64,000 nt of DNA, taken from Actinoplanes campanulatus (GTDB lineage: Bacteria > Actinomycetota > Actinomycetes > Mycobacteriales > Micromonosporaceae). A program made the position numbers and the translations under genes. Each line of letters begins with the position of its first letter. Position 1 is the first letter of the stretch. Under the pieces are notes generated by a model. The model saw nothing but the letters and a program-made list of their open reading frames with translations. It was not told the DNA's origin and did not search any database. Positions 12,873-20,453 of the stretch are shown here, one piece after another. The stretch lies in the NCBI RefSeq assembly GCF_014647795.1, contig NZ_BMPW01000031.1, forward strand, positions 32,789 through 96,788, read 5' to 3'.

Positions 12873-12904
12873 GATACGGCTGGCGCCTCGGCGCCAGCCG
12901 TATC
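12873..12904 (+). terminator. Perfect 15-bp inverted repeat after the haloperoxidase-like gene
   Basis: GATACGGCTGGCGCC and its exact complement GGCGCCAGCCGTATC are separated by two bases, 13 bp after the stop. There is no T-tract, so termination is inferred from position and stem stability. Confidence 0.65.
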
Positions 12905-12951
12905 ACGTCAAGTAGCCGGTATTTTGATCACCGGCGAAATGGGAGGATCGG

Positions 12952-13671
12952 ATGAGCGTCCGAACGAGTCGATACTCGTGGATCGTTCTTGCTGTAGGGC
13001 TGGTGATTCTGGCTCTCGGTGTCGTCCTTCTGATGAACGGCACGGCCGGGTGCGGGCCGGCCGAAACGCGCGTCGGCAACCAATGCGTCACTGTGGGTGA
13101 TGAGACCGGTCTGGCGCGCCCGCTGGAGCACTCGGTCGGCCGGCTCGCCGGGATGCTCACCATCGGCCTCGGCGTCCTGCTCGGTGCGGCCGGGGTCTAT
13201 CTCACCTTCTTCGCCGACCGGTCGGTCAGCCCGGCCACCGGGGTGGGCGACCGGATCGAGTTGGCCCGTCGTGAGGGCTGGCGCTTCCTCGACGTCGACC
13301 CCGACCTGCTGGCGGACTGGAGCGACACCCCCGACTTCGGCGAGGACCAGCCGGCGTACGCGGTCCTGCGCGGGGTTCACGACGACCTCGAGTTCGTGGT
13401 CTTCGACTACCGCAAGCCGGACAGCGGCGAACTGGCCACCGCGTGGATCGTCTACCTGCCGGAACCGTCGCGGGCCTTCGTCAAGTGGGCGACCAGTCAG
13501 GAGCCGCTCTACCGGCGTCCGCTCAACATGGTGGGGGTGCGGGCGGACGCGATCGTCGACATCGGCCGCCAGGTGCACCGGTCCACCGAGCCGGAGAGTG
13601 TCCTGCGCCAGATTCGGGCGCTGGCCGAGATCATCCGTCACTTCGAGGGGCAGGCCGCTGCCAGCTCCTGA
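12952..13671 (+). CDS. Hypothetical protein with two N-terminal membrane segments
   Basis: Predicted 239-residue protein of unknown function. Two hydrophobic helices (residues about 9-28 and 62-86) flank a short external loop with two cysteines (AGCGPAE and NQCVTV) that may form a disulfide. The remaining ~150 residues look like a soluble cytoplasmic alpha/beta domain (RREGWRFLDVDPDLL, DLEFVVFDYRKPDSGE). GGGAGGATCGG precedes the ATG. Its last 41 bases overlap the end of the convergent DUF3040 gene. I do not recognise the family. Confidence 0.75.
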   Translation: MSVRTSRYSWIVLAVGLVILALGVVLLMNGTAGCGPAETRVGNQCVTVGDETGLARPLEHSVGRLAGMLTIGLGVLLGAAGVYLTFFADRSVSPATGVGDRIELARREGWRFLDVDPDLLADWSDTPDFGEDQPAYAVLRGVHDDLEFVVFDYRKPDSGELATAWIVYLPEPSRAFVKWATSQEPLYRRPLNMVGVRADAIVDIGRQVHRSTEPESVLRQIRALAEIIRHFEGQAAASS

Positions 13672-13945
13672 CCTCGCGCCGCCTGCGCAGCCGGTGGGCC
13701 GCGGCGCCGGTGGTGACCGCCGCCCAGAGGGTGGCGAGGGACGCGACGATCCACCAGCCCACCACGGCCAGCACGATGGCGACGGCGGTGACGAGGGCGG
13801 ACAGGATGAACAGTGGAAGCGGAGCGAAGCCGGTCGGTGACACGCTGAAGTTTCCGCCGCCCATTCGGGCACAGAAGTCGGGATCATCCCGTCGGAGCTG
13901 GCGTTCCAGCTGTGCCAGCCGCCGACTGTCCTCTTTGCTGAGCAT
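13631..13945 (-). CDS. DUF3040 small membrane protein
   Basis: Predicted 104-residue protein. The N-terminus (MLSKEDSRRLAQLERQL, then DDPDFCARM) is the typical start of the actinobacterial DUF3040 family, in which a short amphipathic segment precedes two transmembrane helices. Here hydrophobic stretches cover about residues 41-63 and 66-83, followed by a basic tail. Function is unknown in the family. The 3' end overlaps the convergent upstream gene by 41 bp. Confidence 0.8.
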   Translation of the reverse strand: MLSKEDSRRLAQLERQLRRDDPDFCARMGGGNFSVSPTGFAPLPLFILSALVTAVAIVLAVVGWWIVASLATLWAAVTTGAAAHRLRRRREVRSWQRPAPRSDG

Positions 13946-14253
13946 GTCCGCTACCTTCCGGTCCGCCGAGCCGGTGAAGCATGGATCGAGATGGGGCGAT
14001 CCCGATCAGAGCCCATTGTTACCTCTGAGTTGCCTCGGTGATACGTCTGCGTGTGCCGAATTTTGGTCCCGGTCCGCTCCGGACAGTGGGACCAACCGGA
14101 CTCTTGCCGCATCGGGTACAACGTCCCGCGGTCCCGGGGATGACGGCCGGTCCAGGGCAAACCGCGACGTACGGCCGTCGGATGACCTTATGGTTGGCTA
14201 TCGTGATCGTATTTGGGCCGGGGCAACCCGGCCCTTGTCAGGTGGAGGGCGGC
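13946..14253. other. Intergenic region upstream of the RiPP locus
   Basis: This 308 bp gap is between divergent genes. Short frames exist on both strands, but none has a ribosome binding site or protein-like character. It should contain the promoters for the DUF3040 gene and for the first precursor-peptide gene. An AT-richer stretch at about 14186-14217 is the most promoter-like part, without a clear -35/-10 pair. Confidence 0.5.
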
Positions 14254-14469
14254 ATGGGCGGCGCCGGCCAGAGTGATCCGGACGTGCCGGGCTTGATCGA
14301 CGTCACGGATCTCCCGGTGGACCGCCTTATCGCGGACGGCGATTCCGTGCTCGCCAACGCCATCCGGCGCTTGTTGATCGAATTCGACGGTGCGCGGGAA
14401 GTTCTTTCCGCCTTCGACAACTTCGCCGGCGATCCACCGGGCGCCGCGAGCGCCGAATCCGAGCGATAG
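14254..14469 (+). CDS. Candidate cyclophane RiPP precursor peptide 1 (FxsA-like)
   Basis: Predicted 71-residue peptide. It is clearly paralogous to the peptide at 17760: both share a leader pattern LxDVTxxPxDxL, the motif DSVLAN (residues 30-35 here), a Leu-rich helix, and then a short aromatic core, here Phe54-Asp-Asn-Phe57, followed by a 14-residue tail. In FxsA-type precursors the C-terminus is FxSxx-COOH and a Phe is crosslinked two residues downstream by the radical SAM enzyme; here Phe-Asp-Asn would be the equivalent three-residue motif. GGAGG lies five bases before the ATG. It is separated from the maturase genes by the NB-ARC/TPR gene. Confidence 0.72.
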   Translation: MGGAGQSDPDVPGLIDVTDLPVDRLIADGDSVLANAIRRLLIEFDGAREVLSAFDNFAGDPPGAASAESER

Positions 14470-14653
14470 CCTCGGTCTCCTCCTTCGCCCGGCGCACCGA
14501 ACCGGAGGTGGCGGCCAGGCAGCCGATCGCCTGCAAGGTCGATTCGCCGCTGAGTTCCCCGGTCAGAAACAGAATCAGGACCGTCACCACGACCGCCACG
14601 AAGGCCAGTTCGTTCGCGACCCGGTCCGCGCCGGGCCTTTGGTGATCACGCAT
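14327..14653 (-). CDS. Possible small membrane protein, antisense to precursor gene 1
   Basis: Predicted 108 residues on the strand opposite to precursor gene 1. A good ribosome binding site (GAGGAGGG) precedes the ATG at 14653. Residues about 14-34 form one strongly hydrophobic helix (ELAFVAVVVTVLILFL), followed by a second weaker one and a very basic Arg-rich tail. The tail overlaps the precursor gene antisense and may be compositional. It could be a membrane component of the locus or a chance frame whose only real part is the helix. No homologous family is recognised. Confidence 0.4.
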   Translation of the reverse strand: MRDHQRPGADRVANELAFVAVVVTVLILFLTGELSGESTLQAIGCLAATSGSVRRAKEETEAIARIRRSRRPVDRRRSCRRRKELPAHRRIRSTSAGWRWRARNRRPR

Positions 14654-14826
14654 TTGCCGACCCTCCTCGACGATCTTTCCGCCTGAACCAATCCTCGATC
14701 CTCCGGAATGCGCGAGAACGGATCCTGGCATTCATCGCCACAAGTTGACGGTTGGCGTACGCCCGTTTCTCGTGAAATCCTGTCTGACACAACTTGACGA
14801 TTCTTGGCAGCGTCGGAGCGTGACTC

Positions 14827-17733
14827 GTGGCGGTTCAGATGCCCGGGCCAGATCAATTACTCCCGGGTCCACTCCGGGATCTGGTTCTCGCCCTGCACGA
14901 GCTGTATCGCAGTGCCGGAAAGCCGGGCGTCCGAATGATCAGCAACGATGTCAGAATCCGTGGGGACCTCGCCGACACCGTCAGCCACGAAACGGTGAGC
15001 GCCATGCTCCGCGGCGACGGGCTCCCCAAGTGGGTGAAGCTGGACTGCGTCGTCCGGGTGCTGGCCGCCCGCTCGGTGGACCGCCGTGATCCGCAGGAGG
15101 TGGTTCGCGGCTTCCTGCAGCTGTGGCTGCGGGCCTCGGACGACTCCGACCCGGCCCGCCGGGTGGTGGAGGCGCCGGGCTCCCCGGTCGAGGCGCCGGC
15201 CGGGGAGCCCGGCGGCGAGGAGCCTCCCGAGATCGTCCGGCCACGGGTGCTGCCGGAGCGAAACAGCGACTTCACCGGCCGGGACCTGATCCTCGACGAG
15301 GTCCGGCGCCGGCTGCGCGAGGGCCGGTCGCTGCCGGTCATCCTGTACGGCCTGGGCGGCGCCGGGAAGACCCAGGTGGCGGTGGAGTACCTGTACCGCT
15401 GGGCGGTCCCGGAGAACGGCCTGGTCTGGTGGGTGCCGGCGCACGACCCGATACCGGCCCGCAAGGCCCTGGCCGACCTGGGCAAGCGGCTCAACCTGCC
15501 GGCGAACCGGGACCTGGAGCAGACCGTCCGGTCGGTGATCAGCGAACTGGAGCGCGGCCGGGTCTCCTGGCACCTGGTCTTCGACAACGCGGAGCTCTCC
15601 GACGCGCTGCTGGCGCTGCTGCCGTCCTCGGCACGCGGCCAGGTGCTGATCACCTCCCGCGACCCGAACTGGGCGAACGTCGGCACCGCCATCGAGGTCC
15701 GGCCGTTCGACCGGGCCGAGAGCATCCAGTTCCTGCGCCGCCGCGGCCGGGAGATCGACGGCGCCGACGCGGACCGGCTCGCCGACCGGCTCGGCGACCT
15801 GCCGCTGGCCCTGGAGCAGGTGGCCGCGGTGCAGGCCGCCACCCAGATGCCGGTCGCCGAGCTGATGCAGCTCTTCGACGAGCACATGCAGGAGCTGCTG
15901 GGCACCGGCCGGCCGCAGCACTACACCGACACCGTGGTGGCCTTCGTCCGGATCGCGGTCGACGGCCTGCGCACCGAGGCGCCGAGCGCCGCCCAGCTGC
16001 TGGAGCTCTTCGCCTACCTGGGCACCGAGCCGGTCTCGGTCACCCTGCTGCGCAGCGGGCAGGACGCCCCGGTCACCGCGCCGCTGGCCCGGGCGCTCAG
16101 CGATCCGATCCAGATGGCCCGCACCATCCGGGCCCTGCGACGGTACGGTCTGGCCACCGTCGAGCAGCAGACCCGGCGGATCACCGTGCACCGGCTGGTC
16201 CAGGTGGCGCTGCGGGAGGCGCTCGACGCGGCCGCCCGCGAGCGGGGCCGGGTCAACGCCGAGCTGTTGCTGGCCGCCGCGAACCCGGGCGCCCCGGAGG
16301 ACATGCGAGCCTGGGACCTGTACGCGGAGATCTCCCCGCACGTGATCCCGGCCGGGCTGATCGGCTCCGCCCATCTGCCGGCCCGCCGTCTCGTCGTCGA
16401 CCAGATCCGCTACCAGAACCGGGCCGGTGACTACGCGGGCAGCCTGCGTCTCGCCGACCTGGCCATCGCGGCCTGGACCCCGGCCGACGCGAACGGCGTG
16501 GCCGGGCCGGTCGAGGAACTGGCCATGCGGGCCACCTTCGAGCGGGCCGAGACGTTGCGCGCGCTGGGCCGCTACGACGAGTCCCGCGAGCTGAGCATCG
16601 ACTCCTGGAACCGGCTCCGGGAGAGCACCGAGTACGGCGCCCGGCACCACTTCACGCTGCGCGCGGCCCGTACCGTCGCGGCGCACCACCGGATCAACGG
16701 CGCCTACCGGAGGGCGCTGGAGGTCGACGAGGAGACGCTGGCGCACTGCCGGGCCGCCGACCCGGAGGACGAGGAACGCATCCTGCACCAGATGCACAAC
16801 GTCGCGGTGAACCGGCGCCTGCTGGGCGACCACCGGAGCGCCTTCGCGATCGACGAGGAGGTGCTGCGCCGACGGCGGGAGATGTTCGGTGACCGGGATG
16901 CCCGGACACTGCTGTCGATCGGCAACCTGGCCCGCGACCATCTCGGCCTGGGGCACTACCAGCAGGCGTACGACCTGCAGCAGGAGGTGCTGCCGGTGTT
17001 CCGCGCCCGAATGGGCACCCGGCACCAGCAGGTGCTGATGAGCGTCCGTACGGTCGTGGTGGCGCTGCGCAAACTCGGCCGGCACGCCGAGGCCCTGCGC
17101 CTGGCCCGGGAGAACTACGAGGTCAGCCTCACCCAGCTGGGCACCGACCACGAGCACACGCTGGCCGCCATGATGAGCCTCGCCAACGCCGGCTGCACGC
17201 TGGCGGTCGCCGAGCACCGGCCACCGGACGACGCCCTGGAGCTCGCCGAGCTGGCCGTCACGCGATACCGGCGGGTTTTCGGGCGGTTCAACCCGGTCAC
17301 CCTCGCGGCCGAGGTCAACCACGCGATCATCCTGCGGGCGCTGGGCGATCAGCGGGCTCTCGAGATGGACCGGATGACCCTGACCGAGTTACAGGAGCGA
17401 TTGGGGGATGAACACCCGTACACCCTTTGTGCGGCGGTTGATTTCGCCACGGATCTGTCTCTTGATCAACAATTCGACGACTCTCGTGACCTGCTCCGTC
17501 GTACCCTCGAAGTGTCTCAGCGAGTGCGCGGAAATGATCACCCGGATACGCTCGCCTGCGCCGTGAATCTGGCCTTGGAGTTGAAACAGTCAGGCGCGTT
17601 GGGGAGCGCTCAAGTGCTGCTTGACACTACACTTGGCAGCCTCCGCCGGGTTCTCGGACCACACCATCCGAGCACGGTCAATGCTGCACTCGGGGTGCGC
17701 GCGGAGTGTGACATCGAGCCGCCGCCGACCTGA
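14827..17733 (+). CDS. NB-ARC ATPase with tetratricopeptide repeats (FxsT-like), copy 1
   Basis: Predicted 968-residue STAND-family protein. Residues about 10-85 form an N-terminal helical domain that resembles a small DNA-binding or adaptor fold (SNDVRIRGDLADTVSHETV). An NB-ARC ATPase starts near FTGRD, with Walker A GLGGAGKT at 175-182, an acidic Walker-B-like HLVFDNAE, the sensor VLITSRDPNW and GDLPLALEQ. From about residue 500 onward there are many TPRs of roughly 42 residues (LGRYDESREL, GDHRSAFAIDEEVL, LGRHAEALRLARENY). Proteins of this build accompany FxsA/FxsB RiPP loci and are named FxsT. GTG start with GGAG eight bases upstream. Precursor gene 2 begins 27 bases after its stop. Confidence 0.88.
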   Translation: MAVQMPGPDQLLPGPLRDLVLALHELYRSAGKPGVRMISNDVRIRGDLADTVSHETVSAMLRGDGLPKWVKLDCVVRVLAARSVDRRDPQEVVRGFLQLWLRASDDSDPARRVVEAPGSPVEAPAGEPGGEEPPEIVRPRVLPERNSDFTGRDLILDEVRRRLREGRSLPVILYGLGGAGKTQVAVEYLYRWAVPENGLVWWVPAHDPIPARKALADLGKRLNLPANRDLEQTVRSVISELERGRVSWHLVFDNAELSDALLALLPSSARGQVLITSRDPNWANVGTAIEVRPFDRAESIQFLRRRGREIDGADADRLADRLGDLPLALEQVAAVQAATQMPVAELMQLFDEHMQELLGTGRPQHYTDTVVAFVRIAVDGLRTEAPSAAQLLELFAYLGTEPVSVTLLRSGQDAPVTAPLARALSDPIQMARTIRALRRYGLATVEQQTRRITVHRLVQVALREALDAAARERGRVNAELLLAAANPGAPEDMRAWDLYAEISPHVIPAGLIGSAHLPARRLVVDQIRYQNRAGDYAGSLRLADLAIAAWTPADANGVAGPVEELAMRATFERAETLRALGRYDESRELSIDSWNRLRESTEYGARHHFTLRAARTVAAHHRINGAYRRALEVDEETLAHCRAADPEDEERILHQMHNVAVNRRLLGDHRSAFAIDEEVLRRRREMFGDRDARTLLSIGNLARDHLGLGHYQQAYDLQQEVLPVFRARMGTRHQQVLMSVRTVVVALRKLGRHAEALRLARENYEVSLTQLGTDHEHTLAAMMSLANAGCTLAVAEHRPPDDALELAELAVTRYRRVFGRFNPVTLAAEVNHAIILRALGDQRALEMDRMTLTELQERLGDEHPYTLCAAVDFATDLSLDQQFDDSRDLLRRTLEVSQRVRGNDHPDTLACAVNLALELKQSGALGSAQVLLDTTLGSLRRVLGPHHPSTVNAALGVRAECDIEPPPT

Positions 17734-17759
17734 TCGCGGCGGCGGGCGAGGAGGCGAGG

Positions 17760-17969
17760 ATGGCCGCAGATCCCGGGGTGGCCGGGAGTGGCGACGCGCT
17801 GCCCATGGCGCTGGTCGACGTCACCGGCATACCACTGGATCAGCTGCTTCCCTCGACCGATTCGGTGCTGGCGAATTCGCTGTCCGCACTGGTCGCGGAG
17901 ATGAGCGGAAATCGGGAGATCCTAGCCGCCTTCTCGAATTTCGCGCCCGATGAACCGAGCCCCCTCTGA
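17760..17969 (+). CDS. Candidate cyclophane RiPP precursor peptide 2 (FxsA-like)
   Basis: Predicted 69-residue peptide placed directly before the radical SAM maturase, whose start overlaps its last 20 bases. It shares with precursor 1 the LVDVTGIPLDQL leader pattern, DSVLAN (residues 34-39) and the sequence AAF-S-N-F (Phe58-Ser-Asn-Phe61) near the end, here followed by only eight residues (APDEPSPL). The Phe-Ser-Asn triplet is the likely crosslink site by analogy with triceptides. This is not the textbook FxSxx-COOH end, so the peptide is either a variant or needs removal of the tail. GAGG-type ribosome binding sites precede the ATG. Confidence 0.82.
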   Translation: MAADPGVAGSGDALPMALVDVTGIPLDQLLPSTDSVLANSLSALVAEMSGNREILAAFSNFAPDEPSPL

Positions 17970-19176
17970 GGCGCCGCTCCCCGATTGGCCGCACCGGGCT
18001 CTGGACGTCCCGCGACTGATCGCGGAGGGCTGGTCACCGCGCCCGTTTCGGGATTACGTGATAAAGGTCCATCAGCGCTGCAATCTGGCCTGCGACTACT
18101 GCTACATGTACACGATGTCCGACCAGAGTTGGCGGACCCGCCCCGCGGTCATGCCACCCGAAGTGGTGCGGGCGGCCGCCGGCCGGATCCGTGAGCACGC
18201 CCGGGCGCACCGGCTGGACGGCGTGCGCCTCATCCTGCACGGCGGCGAGCCGCTCCTGGCCGGCCGGGACGGGTTGCGATCGATCGTCGGCACGCTGCGC
18301 TCGGCCCTCGCCGGGACGTGCGCCGTCGACTTCGGATTGCAGACCAACGGCGTCCTGCTCGACGAGAAGATGCTCGGTGAGCTGCGATCGCTCGACGTCG
18401 CGATCGGGATCAGCCTGGACGGGCCGCCCGCCGACAACGACCGGCACCGGCGCCGGGCCGACGGCCGGGGCAGCTACGCCGCGGTGCACCGGGCGCTCAC
18501 CCTGCTGGACCAGCCGGGCAACCGGTCCGCGTACGCCGGTCTGTTGTGCACCATCGACCCGGACACCGATCCGCTGGAGTGCTATCGCACCCTGCTGGGC
18601 TACCACCCGCCGGCGATCGACTTCCTGTTCCCGCACGCGAACTGGGAGCAGCCGCCCCGGCGCGCCACGGAGGACGACACCCGGTACGCCGACTGGCTCG
18701 TCACGATCTTCGACGAGTGGTACGGCGCCGAGCGCCAGGCCACCCGGATCCGCCTGTTCGAAGCGGTGATCAACCTGCTCCTGGGCGGCGGCAGTCGCAG
18801 CGAACAGGTGGGACTCAGCCCGGTGGCGGTCGCGGTCATCGAGTCGGACGGGGCCGTCGAGCAGGAGGACTCCCTCAAATCGGCGTACGACGGGGCGTGC
18901 TCCACCGGCGCCAACGTGCTCACCCACGAGCTGGACGCGGCCCTCACCCACCCCGGGATCGTCGCCCGGCAGATCGGGGAACGGGCGCTCGCCGACGCCT
19001 GCCGGCCGTGTGAGCTGCGCCGGGTCTGCGGCGCCGGCCACTACGCGCACCGGTACCGCCGCGGCGCCGGCTTCCGGAACCCGTCGGTGTACTGCGCCGA
19101 TCTGACCCGGCTCATCACCCACGTCCACCGCCGGGTCGCCGCCGACCTGGCCCGGCTTACCGGGGCACCGCAGTGA
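17950..19176 (+). CDS. Radical SAM/SPASM peptide maturase, FxsB family
   Basis: Predicted 408-residue iron-sulfur enzyme. The radical SAM cluster motif CxxxCxxC is at Cys44, Cys48 and Cys51 (KVHQRCNLACDYCYMY), followed by LHGGEPLLAG and GISLDGPP, all typical of SPASM peptide maturases. The C-terminal SPASM region supplies additional cysteines (ACSTG, ADACRPCELRRVCGAG, VYCADL) for auxiliary clusters. FxsB enzymes join an aromatic ring carbon to the beta-carbon of a residue two positions on, giving a three-residue cyclophane. Usual FxsB proteins are about 750 residues because a HExxH domain is fused; here that part is the next gene, which overlaps by four bases. No ribosome binding site is evident, so coupling to the precursor is likely. 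Confidence 0.93.
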   Translation: MNRAPSEAPLPDWPHRALDVPRLIAEGWSPRPFRDYVIKVHQRCNLACDYCYMYTMSDQSWRTRPAVMPPEVVRAAAGRIREHARAHRLDGVRLILHGGEPLLAGRDGLRSIVGTLRSALAGTCAVDFGLQTNGVLLDEKMLGELRSLDVAIGISLDGPPADNDRHRRRADGRGSYAAVHRALTLLDQPGNRSAYAGLLCTIDPDTDPLECYRTLLGYHPPAIDFLFPHANWEQPPRRATEDDTRYADWLVTIFDEWYGAERQATRIRLFEAVINLLLGGGSRSEQVGLSPVAVAVIESDGAVEQEDSLKSAYDGACSTGANVLTHELDAALTHPGIVARQIGERALADACRPCELRRVCGAGHYAHRYRRGAGFRNPSVYCADLTRLITHVHRRVAADLARLTGAPQ

Positions 19177-20453
19177 CGACCAGGTGGCATCAGCTCACGT
19201 CCGCCCAGTTCGCCGGGCTGGCCGGGGGGTACGGCGGGGCCGGCCCGGTCGCCGCCCTGGCCCACGCCCAGCTCAGCAAGCACCTGCTGCTCATCAAGTT
19301 CATCGCGACCGCATGGAGCGGCGACCGGGCGTACCGGGACCGGGCCGTCGAGACCCTCACCCGGGCGCAGGCCGCCGGCCCGGGGCGGTTCGCCCACCTG
19401 CTCACCGATCCGCTGATCGGGGCCTGGGCGGCGGGGACCACCCGGCGCCTGCGTGGCGCGGTCCGTTCCGAGGCGCCGCTCGGCGTCGACTGCAACCACC
19501 TGTCCGCGGTGGCCGCCGCCGCGGCCGCGGCCACCGGGGTGGACACCGACCTGGTGGTGCACGTCTCCGGCGGTGGCGTCACACTGCCCGGCCTCGGACG
19601 GGCGCTGACCACCGCACCGGAGCACACCCCGCTCGCCGCGACCGTCCGGCGGGGCCGGGTGACCGTTCAGGGACAGGCCGGCTGGCAGGCGCTGCGGACC
19701 CTGACCGGCTCGGCGGAGCGGGGCGGGGTGCGCGTGGCCCTGGACGACCTGGGGGCGTACCGGGGTGGGCACCACGCTCCGCCTGCCGACCGGCTGGACG
19801 ACGCGGAGCTGCGGCGCTGGCAGGACACCTTCGCGGCCGGGTGGACGCTGATCGCCCGGTACGACCCGGTGCGGGCCGGTGAGCTGACCGCCGGACTGCG
19901 GACCCTGGTGCCGCTGGCGATCCTCGACGGCCACTCGGCCCGCAGCGCCACCATCCGGGACGCCTTCGGCGCGTTCGGGCTGACCCGCCCGGCCACGCCG
20001 GCCGACTTCGCGGTCATGCTGGTCCACGAGTTCCAGCACTCCAAACTCTCCGGTGTCCTGGACATCCAGCCGCTCACCGACGCCACCTCGGCCGACCTGC
20101 ACTTCGCGCCGTGGCGGACCGATCCCCGGCCGGTCGGCGGCCTGCTCCAGGGGGTGTACGCCTTCCTGGGCATCGGCCAGTTCTGGGAGCGGCTGCTCGG
20201 CGTGCCGCAGTTCGCCGGCCGAGCCGCGGACGAGCTGGCCTTGGTCCGCGAGCAGGTGCGCTGGGGACTGCGCGGGCTGGAGGCGGGCGCGCTGCTGCCG
20301 GCCGGGGCGCGGTTCACCGCCGGCATGCGGGCCGCCCTGGAGGCCCTGGACACCCGACGGCTGCCGGACCGGGCGGTAGGCCGCGCCGAGCAGGCCGTGC
20401 GGGGCACCCACGAGGCCTGGCGGCTGCGGAACGGGGAGGCGCTACGTCGGTGA
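19173..20453 (+). CDS. HExxH-type peptide beta-hydroxylase-like protein (split FxsB partner)
   Basis: Predicted 426-residue protein. The metal site HEFQH is at residues 285-289, inside VMLVHEFQHSKLSGVLD, and the N-terminal region (SAQFAGLAGGYGG, SKHLLLIKFI) matches the start of the domain normally fused behind FxsB radical SAM enzymes. Members of this group are described as alpha-ketoglutarate-dependent HExxH peptide beta-hydroxylases, so this enzyme may hydroxylate the precursor core. Its ATGA overlap with the maturase implies translational coupling and a complex. The 3' end overlaps by 12 bases the convergent second NB-ARC/TPR gene. Confidence 0.82.
   Translation: MTTRWHQLTSAQFAGLAGGYGGAGPVAALAHAQLSKHLLLIKFIATAWSGDRAYRDRAVETLTRAQAAGPGRFAHLLTDPLIGAWAAGTTRRLRGAVRSEAPLGVDCNHLSAVAAAAAAATGVDTDLVVHVSGGGVTLPGLGRALTTAPEHTPLAATVRRGRVTVQGQAGWQALRTLTGSAERGGVRVALDDLGAYRGGHHAPPADRLDDAELRRWQDTFAAGWTLIARYDPVRAGELTAGLRTLVPLAILDGHSARSATIRDAFGAFGLTRPATPADFAVMLVHEFQHSKLSGVLDIQPLTDATSADLHFAPWRTDPRPVGGLLQGVYAFLGIGQFWERLLGVPQFAGRAADELALVREQVRWGLRGLEAGALLPAGARFTAGMRAALEALDTRRLPDRAVGRAEQAVRGTHEAWRLRNGEALRR

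Noticed and set aside
13951-14160. A 69-codon minus-strand frame upstream of the DUF3040 gene
   Set aside because: No ribosome binding site and no protein-like pattern; it lies in the expected promoter region.
14857-17322. An 821-codon frame opposite the NB-ARC/TPR gene
   Set aside because: The plus-strand gene has unambiguous Walker A and TPR motifs; the opposite frame is compositional.
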